Below, one piece after another: positions 17,522 through 25,732 of a stretch of 64,000 nt of DNA (positions are counted from its first letter, which is position 1; every line of letters starts with the position of its first letter). Origin of the DNA: Haloarcula marismortui ATCC 43049 (GTDB lineage: Archaea > Halobacteriota > Halobacteria > Halobacteriales > Haloarculaceae); assembly GCF_000011085.1 (NCBI RefSeq), contig NC_006395.1, positions 346,555 through 410,554 of the forward strand, given 5' to 3'. A model generated the notes under the pieces. The model was given only the letters and a program-made list of their open reading frames with translations. It searched no databases and had not been told where the DNA came from. A program made the position numbers and the translations under genes.

Positions 17522-18586
17522 ATGCGAGCAGCTGTGTTAGAGGAGTACGAGGAGCCGCTAGCTATCAGAGACGTCGAACGCCCGGACCCGGACCCGGATG
17601 GCGTCGTCGCTAAGGTCGATGCCTGCGGTGTCTGCCGGAGCGACTGGCACGGATGGGTCGGCAACTGGGACTGGTTTGATTACAAGCCACCGCGGGGCCA
17701 TATTCTCGGCCACGAACCGTCGGGGACGGTCGTCGAAGTCGGCGAGAATGTTGACACAGTCAAAGAAGGGGATACGGTCGCCATCCCGTTCAATTTTGCC
17801 TGTGGCCACTGTCACGAGTGCCGTGTTGGCTATGAAAACCTCTGTGAGAACCATCTGGGGCTCGGCTTCCAGCCCGGAGCGCCGGGGGCCTTTGCCGAAG
17901 AAGTCCCGATTCCAAACGCCGACATCAACGCTGTGAAGCTCCCTGATGGTGTGGACCCCGTCGAGGTCGCTGGCATGGGGTGCCGCTTCATGACGTCGTA
18001 CCGTGGAATGGCCCATCAGGCCGACGTGAGTCGCGGTGAGTACGTCGTCGTTCAGGGGCTCGGTGGTATCGGACTGTCAGCGGTCCACATCGCGGACGCA
18101 CTGGGTGGAAACGTCATCGGTGTCGACCTGATGGACGAAAAACTCGAAATGGCTGAAGAGCTGGGTGCCATCGACACCGTCAACGCAGCTGAAGAGGACG
18201 ATGTCGTACAGGCGGTCCGAGATATCACGGACGGCGGCGCGCACGTCTCTCTAGACGCACTGGGGATTGAGGAGACCTGCCAGAACGCTATCGAATCGCT
18301 CAGAACGCGCGGGCGACACGTCCAGATCGGCCTAACGACGAAAGAACAGCGAGGGTACAACTCGCTGCCCACGGATACGATCGTAATGAACGAGATTCAG
18401 GTGCAGGGCTCTAGCGGCCTCCCGCCGTCGAAGTACGGTGAGATGTTCCGGATGGTAGAGAACGGCAAGCTCGACCCCGGTGCCGTCATAACCGACAAAA
18501 TCGGTCTGGAGGGCGTTAGCGACGAACTGGCTGCCATGACCGACTACGAGACAATCGGGATTCCCGTTGTCAACGAGTTCGCCTGA
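17522..18586 (+). CDS. Zinc-dependent alcohol dehydrogenase (MDR family)
   Basis: Medium-chain NAD(P)-dependent dehydrogenase of 354 residues. The catalytic zinc ligands are in CGVCRSDWHG (Cys) and LGHEPSG (His/Glu); the structural zinc lobe is CGHCHECRVGYENLC; the Rossmann motif is GLGGIGLSAV near residue 180. ATG 17522 is preferred over the open-frame start at 17498 because of family alignment and the TATA spacing. It is followed three bases later by the aldehyde dehydrogenase gene, so an alcohol is probably oxidised to the acid in two steps. The pair is expected to serve the compound brought in by the adjacent importer, or an amine-derived alcohol. Confidence 0.93.
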   Translation: MRAAVLEEYEEPLAIRDVERPDPDPDGVVAKVDACGVCRSDWHGWVGNWDWFDYKPPRGHILGHEPSGTVVEVGENVDTVKEGDTVAIPFNFACGHCHECRVGYENLCENHLGLGFQPGAPGAFAEEVPIPNADINAVKLPDGVDPVEVAGMGCRFMTSYRGMAHQADVSRGEYVVVQGLGGIGLSAVHIADALGGNVIGVDLMDEKLEMAEELGAIDTVNAAEEDDVVQAVRDITDGGAHVSLDALGIEETCQNAIESLRTRGRHVQIGLTTKEQRGYNSLPTDTIVMNEIQVQGSSGLPPSKYGEMFRMVENGKLDPGAVITDKIGLEGVSDELAAMTDYETIGIPVVNEFA

Positions 18587-18589
18587 GCT

Positions 18590-20101
18590 ATGCCTGACAG
18601 CGAGACGCGAACCGCTATGCGGGAGCGACATCTGCAGGCCCACGAGGACGCGCTAGCGGACATCGTTATCGAGCCGTGGATAGGTGGGACCTCAGTCTCA
18701 GGTTCAGAGCCGATTCCGACACGCGACCCGGTCATCGATGAACCGATAACGGCAGTCCCGGTCTGTGATGACGAGTTGGTCAACCAAGCTGTGCAAGTCG
18801 CCTGGGACGGCTTTGAAACGTGGAGTGACCGAACACCCACGGACCGATCACAGCGCCTTAGCGAGTGGGTTGACGTTCTGGAGGAGCACCTCGACGAGCT
18901 AGCCCTGTTAGAGTGTCTCGATACTGGCAAGCCACTGTCTGAAGCGCGCGGCGAAGTTGAAGGCGCGCTCAGGACACTCGAGTACTATGCGGCAGTTGCC
19001 AGGACACAACAGGGAAGTCAGATACCGGCACAGGGGGACCTCCATATGTACACGAGAATGGAGCCATACGGGGTTGTCGGACAGATCACCCCCTGGAACT
19101 TCCCTGCGTGGGCGGCCGCATGGAAGTTCGGGCCTGCCCTGGCTGCCGGCAACTGTTCTGTGCTGAAGCCATCCGCGTACACCCCATTGACAACGGTCAG
19201 GATGGCACAGCTCTCAGATGGGATCTTCCCCGACGGCGTGATCAATGTTGTCACCGGTGGTGGGTCGACGACTGGGGCCACACTAACTGAACACGAAGAT
19301 GTCCGGAAGCTCTCGTTTACTGGGAGTGGCAGCGTCGGCCAGGAAGTCATGCAGACTGCCGCCGCCCGTATCGCTCCCGTGACGCTCGAACTGGGCGGGA
19401 AGTCGCCGCTTCTCGTCTTTCCCGATGCAGACATGCAAACAGCTGTCGACGCTGCCGCAGCAGGCGTCTACTACAGTACCGGTGAGATCTGTGATGCACT
19501 GTCCAGAGCAATTGTCCACGAAGACGTCCACGACGAGTTCGTCGACCGACTGGTGGCCCGGGCTGAATCGTACACGCTCGGTGACCCGCTTGATGATGAG
19601 ACGACGCTGGGGCCGTTGACCAACGAGGACCAGTTTGAGACTGTGTCGGACTATGTCACCATCGGCCGAAACGAGGGTGCTACGCTCGCCACTGGTGGCA
19701 CTGCACCGGATGACCGCGCCCTCGCTGACGGTCATTACGTTGAACCGGCTGTGTTCACAGATGTCGAGCCCGATATGCGAATCGCGCGCGAAGAAATCTT
19801 TGGCCCCGTCCAGACTGTCCAGTCATTCGAGACGTATGATGAGGCCATCGCGCTGGCGAACGACACGGAGTTTGGCCTTGCTGGAGGGGTCGCGACAGAA
19901 TCGACTGATATCGCCCACCAAGCTGCCGCAGACATAGATGCAGGCGTCGTCTACATCAATGCATACGGACCGATCCGACCCGAAGGTCCGTACGGCGGGT
20001 TCAAAGAGTCGGGAATCGGCCACGACCTCGGCAGGGCGGCGGTAGAGCAGTACCAGCAACCCAAAACGGTGTACGTCAACCTCGACAGCCCTGAAATCTG
20101 A
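18590..20101 (+). CDS. Aldehyde dehydrogenase (NAD-dependent superfamily)
   Basis: ALDH-superfamily enzyme of 503 residues. Key parts are present: the TPWNFP motif in ITPWNFPAWAAAWKFGPALA, the cofactor-binding FTGSGSVG, the general base Glu in LELGGKSP, the catalytic Cys in STGEICDALSR near residue 300, and the C-terminal GPYGGFKESGIG. It is of the betaine-aldehyde/aminoaldehyde dehydrogenase type by overall pattern, but the substrate cannot be fixed. The gene follows the alcohol dehydrogenase by three bases and is probably co-transcribed. With a polyamine-type importer next door, aminoaldehyde oxidation is a reasonable idea. Confidence 0.93.
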   Translation: MPDSETRTAMRERHLQAHEDALADIVIEPWIGGTSVSGSEPIPTRDPVIDEPITAVPVCDDELVNQAVQVAWDGFETWSDRTPTDRSQRLSEWVDVLEEHLDELALLECLDTGKPLSEARGEVEGALRTLEYYAAVARTQQGSQIPAQGDLHMYTRMEPYGVVGQITPWNFPAWAAAWKFGPALAAGNCSVLKPSAYTPLTTVRMAQLSDGIFPDGVINVVTGGGSTTGATLTEHEDVRKLSFTGSGSVGQEVMQTAAARIAPVTLELGGKSPLLVFPDADMQTAVDAAAAGVYYSTGEICDALSRAIVHEDVHDEFVDRLVARAESYTLGDPLDDETTLGPLTNEDQFETVSDYVTIGRNEGATLATGGTAPDDRALADGHYVEPAVFTDVEPDMRIAREEIFGPVQTVQSFETYDEAIALANDTEFGLAGGVATESTDIAHQAAADIDAGVVYINAYGPIRPEGPYGGFKESGIGHDLGRAAVEQYQQPKTVYVNLDSPEI

Positions 20102-20697
20102 AGTGAAAGAATCACGAAAACCGGCGCTAGCACCCCTCCAACGGTATCTTGCACGTTATTTTGGCACCCGCCTTCACGCGTGGAGCAGGCGGGTTCTGGT
20201 TGACTTGTTTGATGAAATACACCGAATTGTGTAATAGCTCTTGCGAGTATAGGCGTATCTGCCATAGCTACGTTGAATATACACCAAACAAATTCCGAAT
20301 ACGAGCTTGCTGGTAGCGTAATCCGAAAAATAGAAGCAAACTTGGTAAATATTGGCTCCTATTTCTATGGAAATCTCTAAACCTGCCGAAAAGCCCAGAT
20401 ATCTGTTCTGTTCCTGTTTATATATGTGTCATGCCACGGATTCCGCGTTCATACTACGGCGAACTCGGCAACGATTCTGTTGTAGCATCCGCTTCAGGTC
20501 ATAGGGTTTCAATACGCCCTGTTATCTCAGTGGTACATAGTGAGTCTTCGTCGCCACTGCTCCCGCCAACGCAACTCTTTCCATGTTGTTCGGGAACCGC
20601 TCGCGAAAGGATCGCCTTTTGAACTGACTGCGCTTCGTACTTCTAGTTTCGACACCAGCCACCCCACTGCAGTGACAGGACGCCCTCGCCCGACAGA
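20102..20697. other. Intergenic region without a convincing gene
   Basis: Nearly 600 bases. Short frames of 60-100 residues occur on both strands but lack a family match or haloarchaeal codon usage. A stem of 7 bases with a 15-base loop (20166-20194) lies after the aldehyde dehydrogenase gene and may be a transcript end. A TATA-like TTTATATA lies near 20417. Confidence 0.45.
20166..20194 (+). terminator. Possible hairpin after the aldehyde dehydrogenase gene
   Basis: ACCCGCC pairs with GGCGGGT around a 15-base loop. There is no strong T-run after it, so a terminator role is weak. Confidence 0.25.
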
Positions 20698-21936
20698 ATG
20701 ACACCACAGGCTACTGATTCCGATATTTCCGAGACCACTGCTGAATCACCTGTCCGAACAGCCAATTCGACGTGGTGGCTCGTAGCGGGTACAAGCCTCA
20801 TCTCGATGGGACTGGCTGCCTACGAGATCGTTCCTGCAAGCGTTACACCGCTTATTCGGGAATCACTGCAGGTCGGGCCGACAGCCGCCGGTCTCGTCGT
20901 TGGGGTCATGTTCGGGACCGCTGTCGTCGTCAGCCTCCCTGTCGGTGCTGTGCTGGACCGGACCGATTCAAGAATCGCGATGGCCCTTGCGGTGGGCATA
21001 TTGGTCATCGCCGGGGTGTGGGGATGGCGAGCCGGCCGGCGTGGCCAGTACGAGTCAATCCTTGCATCTCGTGCACTGGGGGGAGCCGCGTATGTCGTCG
21101 TCTGGAACGCCGGTATCGATATGGTAAGCCGGGCCGTCGATGGCTCTCACCGCGCGACAGCAGTGGGCATCTTCACTGCGAGCGGCCCGGTCGGCTTTGC
21201 ACTCGGACAGGGAACGGGGCCGCTCATTGCCCACCGGTTCGGCTGGCCGGCTGTCTTTCTGGCCTTCATTGTCCCCGCAATCGTGGGGCTGGCCGTCTTC
21301 TGGCCAGCGAGCCACGGGCACGGTGGGAGCCGCGGCGATGCCCCGTCCCTGCGAGAATTCGGGGCCGTGCTCCGGAGCCCGAGCGTCTGGCTTGTCGGTG
21401 TCCTCGGCTTCCTGGGTTACGCGCTGTACCTGTTCGTGAATAGCTGGGGCTCGTCGTACCTCACACAGGGTTTGGGCTTCTCTCTGGCCGTGAGCGGGCT
21501 CGTCGTTGCTGTATTCCCCGCTGTTGGGGTGGTATCTCGAATCAGCGGCGGACTCATTTCGGACCGGGTCTTTGATGGCAGACGGCGACCGGTCGTGCTG
21601 TGGTCGTTCGGTCTCGCCGCTCCGCTTCTCCTCGGGTTTACGCAGTTTCGCTCGCTGGCACTACTTGTTGCTGTCCTCCTGCTGATCGGGTTTGCGGTCC
21701 AACTGACGCTTGGCCTCTCGTTTACGTACGTCCGCGAACTCGTCGACCCGCGCGTCGCTGCAACGGCAGTCGCATTCCAGACTAGTATCGGCCTCGCGGG
21801 GGCGTTTGTTGCACCGATTGTCGGCGGCGCCGTGGTGAACAGAGCTGGATTCGAACCGGCGTTTTTACTGGCCGGCGCGGTCGCTATCGCTGGTATCGTT
21901 GTTGCATGGCAGGCCCCGGAGCCTGGACGCCAGTAG
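20698..21936 (+). CDS. Major facilitator superfamily (MFS) transporter
   Basis: Membrane carrier of 412 residues with 12 predicted helices. After a short soluble start (MTPQATDSDISETTAE), helix 1 begins WWLVAGTSLISMGLAAYEIV. The loop between helices 2 and 3 has the family signature GAVLDRTDSRIAM, and a related GGLISDRVFDGRRRP occurs in the second half. It resembles the CynX/NarK-like branch of the family, but the substrate is unknown. It is followed by a nitrilase-type gene about 100 bases later, so it may carry a nitrile, an amide or the resulting acid. A clear TATA element is not visible close to the start. Confidence 0.9.
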   Translation: MTPQATDSDISETTAESPVRTANSTWWLVAGTSLISMGLAAYEIVPASVTPLIRESLQVGPTAAGLVVGVMFGTAVVVSLPVGAVLDRTDSRIAMALAVGILVIAGVWGWRAGRRGQYESILASRALGGAAYVVVWNAGIDMVSRAVDGSHRATAVGIFTASGPVGFALGQGTGPLIAHRFGWPAVFLAFIVPAIVGLAVFWPASHGHGGSRGDAPSLREFGAVLRSPSVWLVGVLGFLGYALYLFVNSWGSSYLTQGLGFSLAVSGLVVAVFPAVGVVSRISGGLISDRVFDGRRRPVVLWSFGLAAPLLLGFTQFRSLALLVAVLLLIGFAVQLTLGLSFTYVRELVDPRVAATAVAFQTSIGLAGAFVAPIVGGAVVNRAGFEPAFLLAGAVAIAGIVVAWQAPEPGRQ

Positions 21937-22038
21937 GATAAGACGCGCTCAACCCCGTTTCTCACGACACAGTTCTACGACCGCATCCCGGAGAGATCGG
22001 CTCAACTGATTTGCCGGTAGCCTGTGTATTGCAAACGA

Positions 22039-23139
22039 ATGCCAGCCAAATCATTCACACTTGCGGCCGCGCAGGTAGAGCCCGTCTACCACGACAAGGA
22101 GGGAACGCTGGACAAGACATGCCGGTATATCGAGCAGGCGGGTCGGGACGGTGCAGACATTGTCGTCTTTCCGGAGACGTACTTCCCGGGGTACCCATAC
22201 TGGCGGGGCAGTGTTTCTATCTCCAGATGGACTGATCTGATGGTGGACCTCCAGAAGAACAGTCTCCACGTTGACGACGAGGCTATCGAAATACTCGGCG
22301 AGGCAGTCGCGGAAGCCGACCTCACGCTTGTGCTGGGGACGAACGAAATTAGCGATCGGCAGGGGAGCGAGACGCTCTACAATTCGCTGTTTTACTTCGA
22401 CAATACCGGGGAGCTGATGGGCCGTCACCGGAAGCTAATGCCAACCCACGAGGAGCGTGCCATCTGGGGCCGTGGCGACCCGTCGAGTCTGGCCACCTAC
22501 GAAACGGATGTCGGCCGACTCGGCGGGCTCATCTGCTATGAGAACCACATGACGCTCTCGAAGGCGGCGCTGACTACAATGGGTGAGGAGATACACGCTG
22601 CTGTCTGGCCCGGTTTCTGGGAACAGCACGGTCATCCCGGAGACAAAACCCGAGCGGAGACGAGCGAAGCTGTAGACTCCTGTGATGTCTATCCCGCGAT
22701 GCGTGAGTACGCCTTCGAAACCCAGTCGTTCGTCGCTGCGTGCTCGGCGTACATGAGCGAGGCTGTGCCGGACGGATTTTCGGAGGACGAACTCGGATTC
22801 AACGTCGCCGCGGGCGGGAGTATGCTGGTCAACCCGGCGGGGATTGTCAAAGCCGGTCCACTGATTGGCGAGGAAGGGCTCCTGACTGCCGAGTTCAGGG
22901 ACGACGAACGCCGGGCGACAAAGGCGTACTTCGATGCGATGGGTCATTACACCCGATGGGACGCCGTCAATCTGTCCATCAGCGACGAGACGCTAGCGCC
23001 GTCACAGCCTCAAGAAGCCAGCAAGCATGCCGTGGCCGGAAACGGCTCGCTCTCAGCAGCACGGGCACAGGCGATAGCCGACGAGTACGATGTTCCTGTC
23101 GAGGCTGTCGAAGCAGTCGTCGACGAATTAGTCGGCTAA
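22039..23139 (+). CDS. Nitrilase (carbon-nitrogen hydrolase family)
   Basis: Nitrilase-superfamily enzyme of 366 residues. The Glu-Lys-Cys triad is complete: E46 in FPETYFPGYP, K132 in HRKLMPTHEE and C166 in GLICYENHM. The CYEN context after the Cys and the length (over 330 residues) fit true aliphatic/arylacetonitrile nitrilases rather than the shorter amidases. The C-terminus has an extra segment (about residues 315-366) that looks helical. ATG 22039 is preferred over a GTG five codons earlier (22024). It would convert a nitrile to an acid and ammonia. It sits downstream of MFS and the alcohol/aldehyde dehydrogenase pair. Confidence 0.9.
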   Translation: MPAKSFTLAAAQVEPVYHDKEGTLDKTCRYIEQAGRDGADIVVFPETYFPGYPYWRGSVSISRWTDLMVDLQKNSLHVDDEAIEILGEAVAEADLTLVLGTNEISDRQGSETLYNSLFYFDNTGELMGRHRKLMPTHEERAIWGRGDPSSLATYETDVGRLGGLICYENHMTLSKAALTTMGEEIHAAVWPGFWEQHGHPGDKTRAETSEAVDSCDVYPAMREYAFETQSFVAACSAYMSEAVPDGFSEDELGFNVAAGGSMLVNPAGIVKAGPLIGEEGLLTAEFRDDERRATKAYFDAMGHYTRWDAVNLSISDETLAPSQPQEASKHAVAGNGSLSAARAQAIADEYDVPVEAVEAVVDELVG

Positions 23140-23179
23140 TCGGCCGCAGCTAGTCCATTCTTGAACGGACTGCAAAACG

Positions 23180-23350
23180 ATGGTCGAAGTATTACTTGTT
23201 GTAACTGTCGGGAATCAACACGACACCGTGGAAATCGAAGAGGTCGGACACAACCGACTCAATACGACCGAAGTTCGGTGGGAGGGCGACGGCCGGCAGA
23301 TAAAAATCGTTGTTCGAGAACTTGTTGTTCTCGGTAGCTCTCTTTTGTGA
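23180..23350 (+). CDS. Small hypothetical protein (56 residues)
   Basis: A short frame, 40 bases after the nitrilase stop, reads MVEVLLVVTVGNQHDTVEIE and goes on with charged and beta-prone residues to a TGA at 23348. The codon choice is halophile-like in the centre. The strand-turn-strand rhythm suggests a small beta-rich fold or the remnant of a larger domain. No family is recognised. It could be the last gene of the nitrilase transcript. Confidence 0.4.
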   Translation: MVEVLLVVTVGNQHDTVEIEEVGHNRLNTTEVRWEGDGRQIKIVVRELVVLGSSLL

Positions 23351-23764
23351 TTTACTCATTTCAATATTATATACTTGCTATAGCATTCTAAGCCCGTTGG
23401 TGGATAATTACGGGTATTTATTACAGGTAATTTTAATGATTGTTAGCATATATTACCCTCAGAACGCGTGCTTCTCGCCAAATATGCCGAACGAGTGACA
23501 GATGGCCCTTGGATTGTTTTAGGTTTGTTCCGACTCCAAAGCAGATCCCAGATTTGTTTTCAGCGGTGAAAACAAACCCTTCCGAGCACTATGCAGGTCC
23601 TCGGATTACAACCAGTTTTATATTTTTGCCCTCGTGTGTGCATCTGTGTATGTAAACATTGACGTGGAGTCCCAGCATATACACGGCAACTCACCGATGA
23701 TTGTGTTCAAGTGTCGAGCCAGTATTGATCTGTGACGACTCGATAGCAGTCCGCCTCCCACACA
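23351..23764. other. AT-rich intergenic region with a perfect hairpin
   Basis: About 410 bases, strongly AT-rich in its first part. It contains a perfect inverted repeat (23553-23576) and a TATA-like TTTTATATTTTT near 23619, about 140 bases before the next gene, implying a leader of roughly 110 bases. No gene is seen. Confidence 0.5.
23553..23576. promoter_or_regulatory. Perfect inverted repeat (10-base arms, 4-base loop)
   Basis: TTTGTTTTCA-GCGG-TGAAAACAAA lies about 45 bases before the TATA-like element near 23619. It could be an operator for the HTH gene downstream or a terminator for the nitrilase transcript upstream. Confidence 0.5.
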
Positions 23765-24418
23765 ATGTCAATAACGACGAAAATACATATCGAACACGAA
23801 CGCCTCGCGCTGGTTCCAACCTTACAGAACCTCGAAGACATAGCCATCCGTGTCATCACACAGGGGAATACTGATCCGGGGTCCACTGTGTTTCCGTTCC
23901 TCATCGAGTATCGCGACAGGGACCGACTCGAAGAGATGCTTGATGCCGATCCGACAGTCCAGAGCTACGAACTAGTCGACTGGACCGACCAGACCGGAAT
24001 ATATTACATCGAACACACCCCGAAAACGAAACTTATCAGCACTGTCGTTACCGATGTCAACGGATTTCTGGTCCATACAGAGACGAAGGGCAACGGGTGG
24101 CTCGTCCGACTCTTGCTCCCTGACCGCGAGGCGCTCAATACGATCTGGGAGTACGCAAACGAGAACGACATTTCTCTCGATATCATCGAAATATACGGAA
24201 ACACGGACACCGGCGGTGAGTCGTCGTACGGGTTGACCGACGAACAGCTGACCGCGCTGATAACTGCATACGAACACGGCTATTTTGGAGAACCAAGGGA
24301 TATCTCTCTGAACGAAGTCGCCGACGAAATTGGACTGTCCTCGACAGCAATGAGCGGTAGACTCCGTCGTGGGATGCGGAACCTCATTGCGGCAACGATA
24401 ATTGACAGAGAGGAGTGA
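23765..24418 (+). CDS. Bacterio-opsin-activator type HTH regulator
   Basis: Haloarchaeal transcription regulator of 217 residues with a C-terminal helix-turn-helix of the HTH_10 (bacterio-opsin activator) family. The region from about residue 155 reads LTDEQLTALITAYEHGYF, then ISLNEVADEIGLSSTAMSGR, a typical pattern of this family. The N-terminal 150 residues form the variable domain seen in these proteins (strand-rich, with DGLEEML-like helices) that may sense a signal. It is encoded downstream of the nitrilase cluster with its own promoter. Its targets are unknown. Confidence 0.88.
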   Translation: MSITTKIHIEHERLALVPTLQNLEDIAIRVITQGNTDPGSTVFPFLIEYRDRDRLEEMLDADPTVQSYELVDWTDQTGIYYIEHTPKTKLISTVVTDVNGFLVHTETKGNGWLVRLLLPDREALNTIWEYANENDISLDIIEIYGNTDTGGESSYGLTDEQLTALITAYEHGYFGEPRDISLNEVADEIGLSSTAMSGRLRRGMRNLIAATIIDREE

Positions 24419-24591
24419 GTTCACGGAACCGGTGTCGGTGAGTGCTTGGAGGGCGCTCCGATTAGCGTGGCCATTTTAGTCCGCTCCCGTGATACCGAAC
24501 CATGTTTGAGGCCAGATTCTATAGTATGTGTCCAAAGATGTCAAAAATAGATGTACCGGGACGGATAGTAGACCCACCTAACTGCGAAGAC

Positions 24592-24867
24592 CTATTCGGA
24601 TCGTCGGTTTGAATCTTTTTGACGGTAGACTGGCCGTAGTGCTGTCGCGTCTTTGTTATAGCCTAACCAGACGCTCAACGCCGTCGCAGCGAAGACAAGA
24701 TACACCGGGAACAGAAGGACGAGTGTGTATCCAGCAAGGACCGGAGTCAGGACATCTAGCCAATACAGTGTCGCGATCCCGGCGAGTCCACCGACAGCAC
24801 TCGCAACGATCCCCAGACGAAACGCCTGAGCGGCGGCAGGACCGGGCGACAGGTGAATCGTATCCAT
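24592..24867 (-). CDS. Small membrane protein (two helices), hypothetical
   Basis: A 91-residue protein with two hydrophobic segments (FRLGIVASAVGGLAGIATLY and AGYTLVLLFPVYLVFAATAL) and a basic C-terminus. No family is recognised. The frame is open up to 24912, so the start is uncertain: the ATG at 24867 (MDTIHLSPGP) looks best by content, but the nearest TATA-like element (CATATAAAG on the minus strand, about 24876-24883) is closer than usual. It is divergent from the dihydrofolate reductase gene. Confidence 0.55.
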   Translation of the reverse strand: MDTIHLSPGPAAAQAFRLGIVASAVGGLAGIATLYWLDVLTPVLAGYTLVLLFPVYLVFAATALSVWLGYNKDATALRPVYRQKDSNRRSE

Positions 24868-24989
24868 ACAATACTTTATATGGCTGAACATCATAAGTCG
24901 CGCGCGAGACACGCTATCACGGTCCGGGGTGGCACTGCCGTTAGGAAGTCATGCTAGGATAGAACTATTACCAGCAGCCCAACATAGAA

Positions 24990-25493
24990 ATGTGTATGAA
25001 ACTCTCGCTGATCGCCGCCGTCGCGGCAAACGGAGTGATCGGTGCTGGCGGCGACATTCCGTGGCAGTATCCCGAGGATCTGACACATTTCAAAGAGACA
25101 ACTGTCGGTCATCCAGTCATTATGGGGCGGCGAACTTTCGAGAGTATTCGTCGTGATCTTGATGGCCCGCTGCCGGAGCGACTGAACATTGTTTTGACCA
25201 CGACGCCGCACCAACTTCCTGACAGCGTCACGGCCGTTACCTCGACGACGGCGGCGGTGGCCGAAGCAGCCGATAGTGACGCATCTACGACGTATGTCAT
25301 CGGCGGAGCGACGGTGTACGAGCAGTTTCTCCCACAGGCTGACGAGCTAATTCTGACCGAACTAGCAGCAGCTTTCGACGGCGATACTGTCTTTCCGACT
25401 GTCGACTGGTCGAACTGGACAGAGATGGAACGAACGACCCACAGCGAGTTCGCTATTGTGAGGTACACCCGAACCAGCAGTGACTCAGCATGA
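24990..25493 (+). CDS. folA: Dihydrofolate reductase
   Basis: NADPH-dependent reduction of dihydrofolate to tetrahydrofolate, needed for the C1 pathways encoded further on. The 167-residue protein has the canonical regions: [20 protein letters not shown] (Trp in the Met20-loop and the active-site acid), [11 protein letters not shown], and [13 protein letters not shown] near residue 105. Two in-frame ATG codons (24990, 24996) are available. A TATA-like ACTATTA about 25 nt upstream favours the first and a leaderless transcript. Haloarchaea often carry more than one DHFR gene, so this may be one of a pair. Confidence 0.93.
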
Positions 25494-25732
25494 CGCATTT
25501 CCGAACAGTCACAGCGGCTGCTCGGTCGTGTTCTGTGTCGGTCGGTTCGGGCTACTACAGCCATCGGTATCGCCTGAGTAATACAGCCACGCTCCCGGTA
25601 GAATATTCATGCTCACGGGCTGTTAGGCAACGGTTCCGAGCGTTTTGTGGCCCACAAAATCCACCCCGTATATAAACCCCAGAAGCAAGTAACAATATCT
25701 TTTATTAGCATTTCACATGTTCTTTCAGAGGC
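25494..25732. other. Promoter region of the DmdA-like gene
   Basis: The gap holds a perfect palindrome at 25643-25659 and a TATA-like TATATAAA at 25669-25676, about 60 nt before the start. A second AT-rich stretch (TTTTATTAG, near 25700) lies 25-30 nt before it. Confidence 0.55.
25643..25659. promoter_or_regulatory. Palindrome upstream of the DmdA-like gene
   Basis: TTTTGTGG-C-CCACAAAA: perfect 8-base arms, 1-base centre, 9 bases before the TATATAAA box. The position over the BRE/TATA zone is typical for an archaeal operator. Confidence 0.55.

Noticed and set aside
20431..20622. A 63-residue frame (MPRIPRSYYGELGN...)
   Set aside because: No family, odd composition, start too close to the TATA-like element. 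It could be a remnant but cannot be supported.
20102..20697. Possible tRNA or other RNA gene in the long gap
   Set aside because: No cloverleaf or conserved box recognised; only one weak hairpin.
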